64,000 bases of DNA from an uncultured Flavobacteriales bacterium (GCA_937121175.1 CAKZKD010000001.1:62001-126000); one strand, 5' to 3'. Shown: positions 27,206 to 37,165, counted from the first letter of the stretch. Notes: generated from the letters alone by a model not told the origin. Program-made: numbers and translations.

Positions 27206-28030
27206 TTGGTTGCCTCTTTTACGATTTGCTTAGTATTCACTACGGATATAACTGCTCAGGATACTTCAAGAATTAAAGGCGCCAAACACGTTTCGCTAAT
27301 AGAAGGAACAGGAGAATTTGACCCTAATGTCATTCTGGGTGCAGAACATCAGTTTAGAGGAGATTTGACATTAAACGAAGATAGTAGTGAGTTAAAATGC
27401 AGCCGATGTGTGTATTTTTTTCGGACTGGACACATAGCCATTGAGTTAGCCGAAGTTGATTTAGTAATGCAAACCAATGGTAAATTGGCCAAATTATTTT
27501 TTAGAAAAAGCTTCACCGAAACCTTCATTATTCCCAATAAACTCAAAGTGCAAATTATTGAAATGGAATTTGATGTAACCAGCAATCAGCCAGCATTGAT
27601 GAATCCGCTAGTAACAGAAGATTTTATGATTTTTGAGCGAAGCCAATTGGTTTATTTCAATGCGTACAATGACAGTACGACTTGGCTGGCTAATAAAGTA
27701 AAAGTAGATTTAAGAAAAGGGGACGTAATTCTTGAGAATGTTGAAGTTTTTAAACCCTACAATTGCGAGATTGTTCCAGAAAACTTGGAACTCAGATTGA
27801 ATTCAAAAGGAAATTTTTATTCACTGAACAACGCTGCGCTCAAATTTCCTCGTTTTGGGGATATGCACGAAATCTTTGATGCTCAAGTAAAATTTACTAA
27901 ACAAAGCACTTGGTTCAAGGCAAAGGGATACATTGAAGGAAAGGGCGATACCCACAAAATCAAAAACATATATCCGGTTGAAAAAGCTGGTGTATATGAA
28001 ATTACGGGAACAGTAAAAGGATTGGATTAG
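27206..28030 (+). CDS. exported protein of unknown function
   Basis: A 274-residue protein not recognised. A hydrophobic leader (ASFTICLVFTTDITAQ) is followed by a beta-rich soluble domain with a CSRC pair near residue 65 and no known motif. No ATG is available. TTG at 27206 gives a leader with no positive charge, while the frame stays open upstream and would add IQNFKSGFSILL, a better signal peptide but without a usual start codon, so the start is uncertain. It follows the thioredoxin-TPR gene by 56 bases and overlaps the convergent nth gene by four bases at its stop. Confidence 0.65.
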   Translation: MVASFTICLVFTTDITAQDTSRIKGAKHVSLIEGTGEFDPNVILGAEHQFRGDLTLNEDSSELKCSRCVYFFRTGHIAIELAEVDLVMQTNGKLAKLFFRKSFTETFIIPNKLKVQIIEMEFDVTSNQPALMNPLVTEDFMIFERSQLVYFNAYNDSTTWLANKVKVDLRKGDVILENVEVFKPYNCEIVPENLELRLNSKGNFYSLNNAALKFPRFGDMHEIFDAQVKFTKQSTWFKAKGYIEGKGDTHKIKNIYPVEKAGVYEITGTVKGLD

Positions 28031-28653
28031 GCTTTTACGCCAAATGCAAAATCAATTGGACTATTTTCCGGTTTAAAACCTCTTGCAGGGCTGTACTCAC
28101 GTCCGTAAAAGATTATTTGAAGGTGCAGTTTGTTCCACAAATCTTCTGGAAACAACCGCTTCGCATCCTTTTCTGTTTGTTCAACCGATTTTCCGTTAGT
28201 AAGTTTCCAACGTTTCATTAATCTGTGTATGTGCGTATCTACAGGAAAAGCTGGTACACCAAACGCCTGAGACATAACTACTGAGGAGGTTTTGTGGCCA
28301 ACACCCGGTAGTTTTTCTAAATCTTCAAATGATTGCGGGACGATTCCATTATGGTCGTTCATTAATATCTTCGACAGGTTCACAATAGCCTTCGACTTGG
28401 TAGGAGAAAGCCCACAAGGTTTTATTATTTCTCGAACTTCTTCTATATCCTGTTTTTCCATTTCAGCAGGGTTGTCGGCCAAATCAAAAAGGGCAGGAGT
28501 AACAGTATTTACTCTGGCATCGGTACATTGGGCCGAAAGCAGAACAGCAACAAGAAGTGTGTAAGGGTCTCTATGGTCCAGAGGCACTGGAGTTTCTGGG
28601 TACAACCGTTCCAAGGTTTCAATTACAAAGGCAACTTTCTCGGCTTTTTTCAT
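28027..28653 (-). CDS. nth: endonuclease III-like DNA glycosylase lacking the iron-sulfur cysteines
   Basis: A base-excision repair glycosylase/AP lyase for oxidised pyrimidines. The 208 residues keep the helix-hairpin-helix LPGVGHKT with the catalytic Lys121 and the active-site Asp139 in PVDTHIHRL, matching E. coli Lys120 and Asp138. The usual C-terminal Cys-x6-Cys-x2-Cys-x5-Cys cluster is absent. Where E. coli has GRYTC this protein has GREYS (Ser188), and the tail (PARGFKPENSPIDFAFGVKA) has no cysteine at all. It should be active without the 4Fe-4S cluster, or may be altered in DNA binding. It is divergent from bshC. Confidence 0.92.
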   Translation of the reverse strand: MKKAEKVAFVIETLERLYPETPVPLDHRDPYTLLVAVLLSAQCTDARVNTVTPALFDLADNPAEMEKQDIEEVREIIKPCGLSPTKSKAIVNLSKILMNDHNGIVPQSFEDLEKLPGVGHKTSSVVMSQAFGVPAFPVDTHIHRLMKRWKLTNGKSVEQTEKDAKRLFPEDLWNKLHLQIIFYGREYSPARGFKPENSPIDFAFGVKA

Positions 28654-28725
28654 GCCGTAAAACTAAAACCAAATTTCATCACTCCAATTAAGGATATTTT
28701 AGAGTTAGCTCAAAAGCAGATAATT

Positions 28726-28733
28726 TACATTTG
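28726..28733 (+). promoter_or_regulatory. -7 promoter element of bshC
   Basis: TACATTTG ends four bases before the ATG at 28738. A TTAG lies 17 bases upstream (28705-28708), one mismatch from the TTTG -33 element. The predicted transcript start falls on the ATG itself, so a leaderless mRNA is likely. It argues against the 70-residue N-terminal extension that the open frame would allow. Confidence 0.5.
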
Positions 28734-28737
28734 CCAA

Positions 28738-30321
28738 ATGGAGACAGACTGTATAAGCTACGAGGATATTGATTTCTTACCAAAACTAATGTCCCATTAT
28801 CTGACTAATTCCAGCTCTGTAACTTCTTTTTATAACCAACCGCCAACAAGTAAGGGTTTTGAAAACGTTATAAAAAATCGACGATTTTCAACCGAAAAAA
28901 GATTGGTTTTGGCGAAAGCATTAGAAAACCAGTATCATGGAATTCCTTCAAGTAAAGGTCAACTCGACTCAATTGAACTACTAAAACAAGAAAACACATA
29001 TACGGTTACAACAGGTCATCAATTGGTTTTGGCAACAGGCCCATTGTATTTCGTTTACAAAATACTGTCGGTGGTCAAACTGGCCAAGCAACTACAGCTG
29101 CAGTTCGAGGATAAAAACTTTGTTCCGGTGTATTGGATGGCTACAGAAGACCACGATTTTTTAGAAATTAATCACTTTTTTACTTCAAAAAATAATTACG
29201 AATGGCCCGGGCAAAATGATATTCCTGTAGGTATGAAGAAACCTGAGGTTCAGGCTCAAATAGACCAACTTGAAAAAGAATTAGAACCAAGTGAGTGGTC
29301 AAAAAAATGGATTTCAATTTTACGAAATGCCTACATTCAGAAATCACTTACCAAAGCGACAAGACTAATGGTGCACGAGTTACTTGGTAAGTATGGTGTG
29401 TTGATAATAGATGGAGACGATAAATTATTGAAAGCGGAATTTGCTCCTTTTATGAAGCAAGAACTGTTGAGGCAAACTGCTGAAAAAGAAGTGAATGCAA
29501 CAATTAATAATCTGCAACAGAATGAATATTCTGCTCAAGTAACTCCGAGAGATATCAACCTTTTTTATTTACACGAAAACGGCCGTTTCAGAATTACCAA
29601 GACAGCAAGTGGTTTTGCATTGGTGGATAATGCTAAATCGTGGAACGAAACAGAGATTTTAAAAGAGCTAGAAACTTATCCTGAGCGATTTAGCCCAAAT
29701 GTATTGATGCGGCCATTGTACCAAGAAACGATTTTGCCAAATCTTTCGTACAGCGGTGGCGCGGGGGAGATGAGCTATTGGTTTGAGTTGAAATCTATGT
29801 TCGAAAAATTTGATGTCGATTTCCCGATTCTGTTAATGCGTAATTCGGCGATTTTGGTTTCAAAAAGAGACAAAGAACGATTGGCCAAATTGAAACTAAA
29901 TTGGTCTCAGTTGTTTTTAAACACCGCTAACCTAGAGAAGCTTTTGGTAGAAATTCACGGAAGTGGTACAACCAATCTAAATGAATATCGAGCTAAATTA
30001 AAGGCTATGTTTCATGAGCTGGCCCAGTTATCTGGTTCCATAGATAAAACTTTAGAGCCATCTGCTGGAGTATCTGAAGCACAAGCTTTGAAAGCTATTG
30101 ATAGGCTGGAGAAAAAGCTTATTCGCGGAGAAAAGCTGAATTTAGAAACAGTGATGGAAATGAAGAATCGAATTCAGAGTACTCTGTTTCCGAGTGGAAA
30201 TTTTCAAGAACGAAAACTTAATGTATCTGAGTTTTATGCTATGCTAGGAGACGACTTGTTAGATGAACTTCTTGATGCTTTTGAGCCGTTGCAACCAGAC
30301 ATTACGATAATTAGGTACTAA
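28738..30321 (+). CDS. bshC: bacillithiol synthase, cysteine-adding enzyme BshC
   Basis: The last step of bacillithiol synthesis, adding cysteine to glucosaminyl malate. In 527 residues it carries the family blocks TVTTGHQLVLATGPLYFVYK, PVYWMATEDHDFLEINHF, YSGGAGEMSYWFELK and FPILLMRNSAILV, with a coiled-coil C-terminal part (ALKAIDRLEKKLIRGEKL). I start at ATG 28738. The frame opens at 28528, but that extension lies over nth and carries no family sequence. No bshA or bshB is in the window. The stop abuts that of the convergent secreted-protein gene. Confidence 0.93.
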   Translation: METDCISYEDIDFLPKLMSHYLTNSSSVTSFYNQPPTSKGFENVIKNRRFSTEKRLVLAKALENQYHGIPSSKGQLDSIELLKQENTYTVTTGHQLVLATGPLYFVYKILSVVKLAKQLQLQFEDKNFVPVYWMATEDHDFLEINHFFTSKNNYEWPGQNDIPVGMKKPEVQAQIDQLEKELEPSEWSKKWISILRNAYIQKSLTKATRLMVHELLGKYGVLIIDGDDKLLKAEFAPFMKQELLRQTAEKEVNATINNLQQNEYSAQVTPRDINLFYLHENGRFRITKTASGFALVDNAKSWNETEILKELETYPERFSPNVLMRPLYQETILPNLSYSGGAGEMSYWFELKSMFEKFDVDFPILLMRNSAILVSKRDKERLAKLKLNWSQLFLNTANLEKLLVEIHGSGTTNLNEYRAKLKAMFHELAQLSGSIDKTLEPSAGVSEAQALKAIDRLEKKLIRGEKLNLETVMEMKNRIQSTLFPSGNFQERKLNVSEFYAMLGDDLLDELLDAFEPLQPDITIIRY

Positions 30322-32775
30322 TTACTTTAAGATTTTAAAGCTTTCCTGAATATTAGATGCTGAAACAACCTTAATCAAATAAGCACCCTTTGCGACGGAC
30401 TGCAAGGCTAATTCAGATTCTTGACTTGAAATAATACGAATAGGACTTTCTATTTTTTCGCCAGATAAACTAATTAGTTCTATGCTGGAAATTGCATCCT
30501 TTTCACTTTTGATAATAACACTGTAAGTGTTCTGACTAATTGAAAATCCAGAACTTGGAGTTGTCTTTTCATTGGAGGTTGAAACGCTAATTGCATTATG
30601 CCTTTCCGTATTCCCGTCAAAATCATATTGCTCCAAAACGTAGTAATTAACACCTGTGAGAGGAAAATCATCAATAAACCTGTAAGAGTTAGTTTTATTA
30701 CTCGTTCCATTCCCTTCAACAGTTCCCAAGACAGTTCCTTCAGCATTTTCGTTCAGTCTTATTACCTCAAAGTAATGGTTGTTCAGCTCACTCGCTGTTT
30801 TCCAATTTAATTCAACAGCGTTTTGGTCCGTGTATTTTCCCTCAAAAGATAACAACTGAACGGGTAGGGGAATGCCGTTTCCTGCCCCGCCATATATGCT
30901 AAAAGAAGTTACTCCATTCCAAGTTAATGTGTTTGCTAAATCGTTAATAGAACCGGCTCCAACGGTATCTACATTATTGTTTCCAATATTTCCAGGAGCC
31001 GTCCAAGTTCCTCCTGAATATTTAACTGGAAGAATGTCTGTTTCATTTCCAAAAACATCCGCATCAACGTAGCTCAGCACAATATTGTAATCTGGAGAGG
31101 TAATGCCGGTTTGTTCAACCGTCCAATTCCGGTCAATGTAATTCACGACATTACCACTGAAATTCGGATGTTTAGCATCGCTTATTTGTGTTTCAACGAA
31201 AGCAGTTGAAGCTAAGGTACTACTGTTGAAATCGACAACTACAGGTGAATATTCAGAACTGCTAGAGCCCATAGGGAAGGTGTAAGAATTGGTTGAATTA
31301 TTAATGAAATACTTCACTGTTCCACCATAGAGGTAGGATGAACTGGATGCACCGGAAACGGTAGCATCTGCATTATCGGTTCCCAATGTTAATTTGTTTC
31401 CATTCAAATTGATTTTACCATTAACAAAAGAAATAGAATTGGTAATTGTTACATCGGCAGAGGCACTAGCATCAGCTTCATAATCTACAATAATGTTAGC
31501 GTAAGCACCCGATAAACTTGCAGGAGTTGCTGCAGGTGTAGCGTTATCTTTTGCGGTGAAGGTAATGTTGTCAAGAGCAATTTCGTCGCGAGAACCAGAC
31601 CCTGAATTATCATCAAATTGAAACCGCACATAGAAAAAATCGCCATTGTTCCATGTTAAACCCGTTATGGTCTTGGAAACGGAACTTTTAACCCAAGCAG
31701 GAGCTCCTGATGCAGCTTCTGTTGTATTAATGGTACTGGATGAAACGGCATTGTAAGAGCTATTGTCAGAAGAACTAAATAGTTCACAGGATGTAGAGCG
31801 ACCTTGGTCGTTGTACTCATATATGTCGTACGATACTAAAAGTTTAGTGGCAGTGCTACCGGAATTGTTTTTTAGTCTGAAGTCAATTTTTCCAGGATTA
31901 AAGTCGCTTCCAGTCATTTGGTGACCCAACGCAAAATCGCCTGAAGCTATTTCAAACGCATATAATCCTCCTGAACTAACTCCGCCTGTGCTAGTTCCTC
32001 GACTGTAGTCACCTGAAGTTTTAGTACTATCAAATGCAACATCTCCGTCGCTGAAGCCCGAAATTGAAATTCCACTCGAATTTAATTGGCCATTACTAGG
32101 GCTATTTGATATTCCCGAACCGCTGAATTCTCCATTATTAGATCCAGAAATTGATGCATCAAAGGTTAATTGTACGGCAGTTCCCAATGAACTTAGTCCA
32201 ATACCATCAACAGTAATAGTTGAATTACCTTTAACTATAATATTATCAATCCTATGTTTTTCATCAGTAGCCCCATTTACCCCATACACCACAATGTGTA
32301 GCTCAGAACCTGTGTCTGATATCGCTGTGTCTGTTAAGGTGTAACTAGTAAAGTCATCGTTAATAGTTTTAATTTCAATTTCTACGCCACCATCAATTTG
32401 GTAATAGACAAGTATTGAATCTGAAGCTTCCATTCCACCAACTTCCAATAAATCTATTGTTAAACTTAGCGAATCATAATTCGAAACATTTATTGAAGGT
32501 GAAATCCATTTACCCCTTCCTTCAGTGTCTCTAAATTCAATTCTTTCCGTAACTACTTTAACGTAATCGTCAGCATCTTGAAAATTGACGTCAGAGGTGT
32601 CGACTGCCCAAGATACCCCAACAGTATCTACAACTATCGAAGGACTACCACCTTCGGCTCCTTTTCCGTTTTGTCCAGTAAAATCTTCTGAGTACAAAGT
32701 AGTTTGAGCAATAGAGAAGAGACTAGATATTAACAGGGCTGCGGAAAGAACTTGTACTTTGAGTTGAAACATCAT
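30322..32775 (-). CDS. exported beta-rich protein with T9SS type A sorting domain
   Basis: An 817-residue secreted protein. A signal peptide (VLSAALLISSLFSIAQ) is followed by a lectin/MAM-like sandwich (residues about 25-185, DDYVKVV to HRIDNIIVKG) and a second similar domain (about 195-410, ending RDEIALDNITFTAKD). A beta-solenoid stretch comes next, and a T9SS type A tail (ISLSGEKI, ending YLIKVVSASNIQESFKILK). Aspartate- and serine-rich strands suggest calcium binding. It would be exported and anchored by the T9SS. The ligand or substrate is unknown. It ends base to base against bshC. Confidence 0.85.
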   Translation of the reverse strand: MMFQLKVQVLSAALLISSLFSIAQTTLYSEDFTGQNGKGAEGGSPSIVVDTVGVSWAVDTSDVNFQDADDYVKVVTERIEFRDTEGRGKWISPSINVSNYDSLSLTIDLLEVGGMEASDSILVYYQIDGGVEIEIKTINDDFTSYTLTDTAISDTGSELHIVVYGVNGATDEKHRIDNIIVKGNSTITVDGIGLSSLGTAVQLTFDASISGSNNGEFSGSGISNSPSNGQLNSSGISISGFSDGDVAFDSTKTSGDYSRGTSTGGVSSGGLYAFEIASGDFALGHQMTGSDFNPGKIDFRLKNNSGSTATKLLVSYDIYEYNDQGRSTSCELFSSSDNSSYNAVSSSTINTTEAASGAPAWVKSSVSKTITGLTWNNGDFFYVRFQFDDNSGSGSRDEIALDNITFTAKDNATPAATPASLSGAYANIIVDYEADASASADVTITNSISFVNGKINLNGNKLTLGTDNADATVSGASSSSYLYGGTVKYFINNSTNSYTFPMGSSSSEYSPVVVDFNSSTLASTAFVETQISDAKHPNFSGNVVNYIDRNWTVEQTGITSPDYNIVLSYVDADVFGNETDILPVKYSGGTWTAPGNIGNNNVDTVGAGSINDLANTLTWNGVTSFSIYGGAGNGIPLPVQLLSFEGKYTDQNAVELNWKTASELNNHYFEVIRLNENAEGTVLGTVEGNGTSNKTNSYRFIDDFPLTGVNYYVLEQYDFDGNTERHNAISVSTSNEKTTPSSGFSISQNTYSVIIKSEKDAISSIELISLSGEKIESPIRIISSQESELALQSVAKGAYLIKVVSASNIQESFKILK

Positions 32776-32882
32776 CGAGTCGAATTTAAGGGCCGACTAA
32801 AGATAGAAATAATTAATGGGCAATGTTGATTTATTTGTTAGAAAAACTAAGCAATAAAAGTGAGGTAAGTTAAGGGTAAATA

Positions 32883-32890
32883 TACTTTTG
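32883..32890 (+). promoter_or_regulatory. -7 promoter element of guaA
   Basis: TACTTTTG fits TAnnTTTG exactly and ends three bases before the ATG at 32894. The predicted +1 lies on or next to the ATG, giving a leaderless transcript. No good -33 TTG was found. Confidence 0.5.
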
Positions 32891-32893
32891 CGT

Positions 32894-34423
32894 ATGCAAG
32901 AAACAATCCTCATTCTAGATTTTGGTTCTCAATACACTCAGCTCATAGCAAGAAGAGTAAGGGAACTCAATATTTACTGTGAAATCCACCCTTACAACGA
33001 TTATCCAGAATTAAATGAAGACATAAAAGGTGTTATCCTTTCAGGTTCCCCTTTTTCGGTAAGAGATGTAAATTCTCCAAATCCAGATTTGAGTAAAATT
33101 AAAGGCAATCTTCCTTTGCTCGGAGTTTGTTATGGCGCTCAGTTTCTGGCCAATAGTTTCGGAGGTGAGGTTATTGCTTCGGAACATCGCGAATATGGTC
33201 GTGCAAATCTTACATCGGTGGATTCAGACTCAGAATTGATGAAAGGAATTTCTGTTGGGTCGCAAGTCTGGATGAGTCATGGAGACACTATTAAACGGTT
33301 GCCAGAAGGATACGAACTCATTGGAAGCTCTAAGGATGTAGAAAATGCGGCTTTTAGAGTAAATGGAGAGGAAACCTACGGTATTCAATTTCATCCTGAA
33401 GTATATCATTCAATTGATGGACTTACGTTGTTGCAGAATTTTGTAGTGCATATTGTGGGTTGTGCACAAGACTGGACACCAGCGTCTTACATTGAAACTA
33501 CAGTCAAAGAATTACAAGAAAAAATAGGGGAAGATAAGGTGATTCTGGGCCTTTCTGGTGGTGTGGATTCTACAGTTGCAGCAACTTTACTAAGTAAGGC
33601 TATTGGCAAAAATCTCTATTGCATTTTTGTGGATAATGGCTTGCTGCGGAAAAATGAATTCGCGGAAGTACTAGACCAGTATAAACATCTCGGCCTTAAT
33701 GTAAAAGGAGTGGATTCCAAATCAAAATTCTATAAGGAATTGGAAGGAGAATCTGACCCAGAAACAAAACGCAAAATTATTGGTAGAGTTTTCATTGAAG
33801 TTTTTGATGAAGAATCTCATTTGGTGAAAGATGCAAAATGGCTTGGTCAAGGAACCATTTACCCTGATGTTATCGAATCGGTTTCTGTAAAGGGCCCATC
33901 CGCAACTATTAAATCTCATCATAACGTTGGTGGACTGCCAGATTTTATGAAATTAAAAGTTGTTGAACCCTTGCGTTCGTTATTCAAGGACGAAGTTCGA
34001 CGAGTAGGAAAAGAGCTGGGTCTTTCGGCTAATTTGTTGGGGCGTCATCCCTTTCCCGGACCAGGTTTGGCAATAAGAATATTGGGAGACATTACTCCCG
34101 AAAAAGTGGCTACTTTGCAAGAGGTGGATTATATTTTTATTCAAGGTTTAAAAAATGAAGGGTTGTACGATGAAGTTTGGCAAGCTGGAGCAATTTTATT
34201 ACCGGTGCAATCGGTAGGGGTTATGGGCGATGAAAGAACATACGAAAATGCTGTTGCTCTAAGAGCGGTATCGTCAACAGATGGTATGACTGCGGATTGG
34301 TGTCATTTACCTTACGAATTTTTGGCACGCATTTCGTCTGAGGTAATCAATAAAGTAAAAGGAATTAATAGAGTGGTGTACGATATAAGTTCGAAGCCAC
34401 CTGCAACAATAGAATGGGAGTAA
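32894..34423 (+). CDS. guaA: GMP synthase (glutamine-hydrolysing)
   Basis: It converts XMP, glutamine and ATP to GMP. The N-terminal class I amidotransferase domain has Cys79 (GVCYGAQF) and the His167-Glu169 pair (FHPEV). The ATP-pyrophosphatase P-loop is [12 protein letters not shown], and the C-terminal dimerisation domain ends [20 protein letters not shown]. In total 509 residues, the usual size. I start at ATG 32894; a TTG two codons upstream is also in frame but lies on the promoter element. It heads an operon with the LysM protein and hemF. Confidence 0.97.
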   Translation: MQETILILDFGSQYTQLIARRVRELNIYCEIHPYNDYPELNEDIKGVILSGSPFSVRDVNSPNPDLSKIKGNLPLLGVCYGAQFLANSFGGEVIASEHREYGRANLTSVDSDSELMKGISVGSQVWMSHGDTIKRLPEGYELIGSSKDVENAAFRVNGEETYGIQFHPEVYHSIDGLTLLQNFVVHIVGCAQDWTPASYIETTVKELQEKIGEDKVILGLSGGVDSTVAATLLSKAIGKNLYCIFVDNGLLRKNEFAEVLDQYKHLGLNVKGVDSKSKFYKELEGESDPETKRKIIGRVFIEVFDEESHLVKDAKWLGQGTIYPDVIESVSVKGPSATIKSHHNVGGLPDFMKLKVVEPLRSLFKDEVRRVGKELGLSANLLGRHPFPGPGLAIRILGDITPEKVATLQEVDYIFIQGLKNEGLYDEVWQAGAILLPVQSVGVMGDERTYENAVALRAVSSTDGMTADWCHLPYEFLARISSEVINKVKGINRVVYDISSKPPATIEWE

Positions 34424-34424
34424 T

Positions 34425-36269
34425 TTGAGGTCTAAATTCAATTTTTTTACGATTTTACTTGGCTTAACTCTACTAAGCCTATCAACACTTGCCCAGCAAT
34501 TCAATCAAAAACAAGTGCAATTAATTGAAGGTAAAACCTATTACTTGCACAAAATTGAAAAAGGAAATACATTGTACTCCTTGAGTAAAATGTATTCGGT
34601 AAAAATTAAGGACCTTATTTCCGAAAACCCTCAGCTTGAAGAGGGATTGAAGGTAGATCAAGTGATTCGAATTCCTATTAAAAAAGTAGATGCAAAGGCA
34701 GCCTCCAACAACCCGCCAGTTATAGAGGGTAAGTACTTGGTACACTCAGTTGCTCCAAAAGAAACCTTGTATTCCTTGACCAGAAAGTATGCTATTTCAA
34801 TGGAGGTGTTGCTCAATTCAAATCCAGAACTGAAAGAAGGGCTTAAAGAAGGAATGCAGCTTAAAATACCGGTTGTTGAAACTAAAGACACCGAACCAAT
34901 TGAAATAACACCTGCTGTAGAAGATAGCCTTGAATTGCATTTGGTGGAGCCAAAAGAAACGTTGTATTCATTAGCGAAGGAATATGATATTAACTTGGAC
35001 AGTATTCGAATTGTAAATGGAGGACTTAAAGAAGGCTTGAAGGTTGGTACAACCATTCGGCTGCCTATTATTAAAGAAAGTGCTGCAGTAACCGAAAGTT
35101 TCATTGACGAAATTATTCCAATACTAGAGGACAGCAGCGTCATTAAAGATGAATATCAGATTGTGGTAATGCTACCTTTTTATTTTGATTTAAATGATAC
35201 AATAGAATCAAAACGAAAAGATTTTGAACCTGAAAAATTACATCCTGCCTCAAAGGTGGCCATGGGAATTTATAGCGGATTAAAATTGGCCTTAGACAGC
35301 CTAAGAAATAAAGGTTATAAGTTTAAAATATTGGTTTACGATACTAAATACGACAGGCGTTCTCGCAGTACCGCTGTTGTTGAAGAAATTTTATTAGATC
35401 CAGAATTATATGCAACCGATTTGTTTATTGGTCCTTTGTTTCGTCCAAATTTTGAAAAAGTTCAAGCGTTTGCAAATTCAATGAAAATTGCAACAGTTTC
35501 TCCTGTGCCACAAAATAATAGCATTCTCGATTCTAACTTTAGAACCCTTAAAGTTAATGCTGGAGATAAGGCTCAAGCAGATTTTATTCGCAAAAAAACT
35601 GTAGATATTTACGCTGACAAAAACCTGATTCTAGTTGAAAACAATGAGTTGAAAGATGTGGTGTTAGTGGAGCATTTTAAGGGTATTCATAACGGTGATA
35701 CCAATAAAGCGATATTCGACCAAGTAATTGCGTCTTATGGTCGATTGAAAATTTGGGATTTTGATACGGCAAAAATCAAATACAAACTCAACGATTCAGT
35801 GCCAAATGTTGTGGTTATGCCACTCAATAGCAAAACATTCGTTACGCGTATGCTCAATGCACTAAACAGGTATTCAAACGACTATGATATTACAGTCATT
35901 GGAATGGATTCATGGAGCAAATTTGGGTATTTGGACATTAAGTACTTGAACAACCTGAAAGTGCACATTCCGTACAACCAGTTTGTGGATTTCAACCACA
36001 GTGCGGTTGATGAATTCATTGGTAAATACAGAGAATTATATGTTACCGACCCTGATGATTGGGCGTTTTTAGGTTATGATCTAGGTATGTATTTCTGCGA
36101 ATCGTTACAGAAGTATGGGACTGGATTCTACGAGAAAAGTTCTTCGGAAGTGTTTAAGGGAGTGAGTAAAAATTTCAATTTTAGTAGGACAACTCCAACA
36201 TCCGGTTTTGAGAATACGGAATTAAAATTGATTAAAATCGAGAATTATTTTTACGTCGAAGTGGATTAA
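34425..36269 (+). CDS. triple LysM protein with periplasmic-binding-like C-terminal domain
   Basis: A 614-residue exported protein. A signal peptide (FTILLGLTLLSLSTLAQ) is followed by three LysM repeats (residues about 38-85, 102-150 and 165-210), each with the core KGNTLYSL, KETLYSLTRKY or KETLYSLAKEY. The rest (about 245-600) looks like a type I periplasmic-binding or receptor-ligand fold (VVMLPFYFDLNDT, KILVYDTKYDRR, FIGPLFRPNFEKV). It starts with TTG, one base after the guaA stop; no ATG is available. It overlaps hemF by one base. The LysM repeats bind peptidoglycan; the ligand of the second domain is unknown. Confidence 0.87.
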   Translation: MRSKFNFFTILLGLTLLSLSTLAQQFNQKQVQLIEGKTYYLHKIEKGNTLYSLSKMYSVKIKDLISENPQLEEGLKVDQVIRIPIKKVDAKAASNNPPVIEGKYLVHSVAPKETLYSLTRKYAISMEVLLNSNPELKEGLKEGMQLKIPVVETKDTEPIEITPAVEDSLELHLVEPKETLYSLAKEYDINLDSIRIVNGGLKEGLKVGTTIRLPIIKESAAVTESFIDEIIPILEDSSVIKDEYQIVVMLPFYFDLNDTIESKRKDFEPEKLHPASKVAMGIYSGLKLALDSLRNKGYKFKILVYDTKYDRRSRSTAVVEEILLDPELYATDLFIGPLFRPNFEKVQAFANSMKIATVSPVPQNNSILDSNFRTLKVNAGDKAQADFIRKKTVDIYADKNLILVENNELKDVVLVEHFKGIHNGDTNKAIFDQVIASYGRLKIWDFDTAKIKYKLNDSVPNVVVMPLNSKTFVTRMLNALNRYSNDYDITVIGMDSWSKFGYLDIKYLNNLKVHIPYNQFVDFNHSAVDEFIGKYRELYVTDPDDWAFLGYDLGMYFCESLQKYGTGFYEKSSSEVFKGVSKNFNFSRTTPTSGFENTELKLIKIENYFYVEVD

Positions 36270-37153
36270 TGAGCTATCAAGAAAAAGTTACTCAATGGTA
36301 TAAGGAACTTCAAGATAAAATCTGTGCTGGTCTAGAGGTCGAAGATGGTCAAGCATCTTTTTTAGAAGATAATTGGTCCCGACCTGAAGGTGGAGGAGGA
36401 CGCTCAAGAGTTATACAAGATGGGGCTGTTTTCGAAAAAGGGGGCGTAAATTTTTCTGCTGTACACGGATCCTTACCCGATAATATTAAACGTGCATTAG
36501 GGGTTTCTAAATCTGAATTTTTTGCTTCTGGAGTTTCGATAGTTCTGCATCCTAAGAATCCTTGGGTTCCAATCATTCATATGAATACTCGTTTTTTTGA
36601 AATTGAAGGGGAAACTTGGTGGTTTGGAGGTGGAATCGATTTAACACCAATATATGTAGAGCCAATTCATGCAAAATCGTTTCATTCTGAACTTAAAAGT
36701 ACATGTGACAAATACGACACTGAATACTATCCGGAATTCAAGAAATGGGCTGACGATTATTTTTTTATCAAGCATAGAAATGAAACTCGAGGTGTTGGTG
36801 GCATTTTCTATGACCGTTTGAACAATAAAGAATGGACCGAACTTTTTGACTTTAATAAGGAAGTAGGCGAAACTTTTTTAAAGGCTTATTTACCAATTGT
36901 AAAGGCAAATAGAAATAAGGAATTTACCGACCAAAACAGAAATTGGCAATTAATTCGCAGAGGGCGGTATGTCGAGTTTAATTTGGTTTATGATAAAGGC
37001 ACCAAATTTGGCTTAGAAACCAATGGACGAATTGAGTCCATTTTAATGTCCTTGCCTAATCATGCAAGTTGGCCTTACAATTTTCAAGCAGAAGAGGGGA
37101 GCGCAGAATATGAAACCCTCCAAAAACTCAAAAAAGGAATTGATTGGGTATAA
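36269..37153 (+). CDS. hemF: oxygen-dependent coproporphyrinogen III oxidase
   Basis: The oxygen-using step of haem synthesis, decarboxylating coproporphyrinogen III. In 294 residues it has the family blocks GGGGRSRVIQDGAVFEKGGV, WWFGGGIDLTPIY, RGVGGIFYDRLN and RRGRYVEFNLVYDKGTKFGL. It is complete and of normal length. The ATG overlaps the stop of the LysM gene (TAATG), so translation is coupled. Its presence means the organism uses oxygen for haem synthesis. Confidence 0.97.
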   Translation: MSYQEKVTQWYKELQDKICAGLEVEDGQASFLEDNWSRPEGGGGRSRVIQDGAVFEKGGVNFSAVHGSLPDNIKRALGVSKSEFFASGVSIVLHPKNPWVPIIHMNTRFFEIEGETWWFGGGIDLTPIYVEPIHAKSFHSELKSTCDKYDTEYYPEFKKWADDYFFIKHRNETRGVGGIFYDRLNNKEWTELFDFNKEVGETFLKAYLPIVKANRNKEFTDQNRNWQLIRRGRYVEFNLVYDKGTKFGLETNGRIESILMSLPNHASWPYNFQAEEGSAEYETLQKLKKGIDWV

Positions 37154-37165
37154 AAAATTGCAGTA

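Noticed and set aside
28528-28737. N-terminal extension of BshC by 70 residues
   Set aside because: It overlaps nth, has no family similarity, and the promoter element at 28726-28733 lies inside it.
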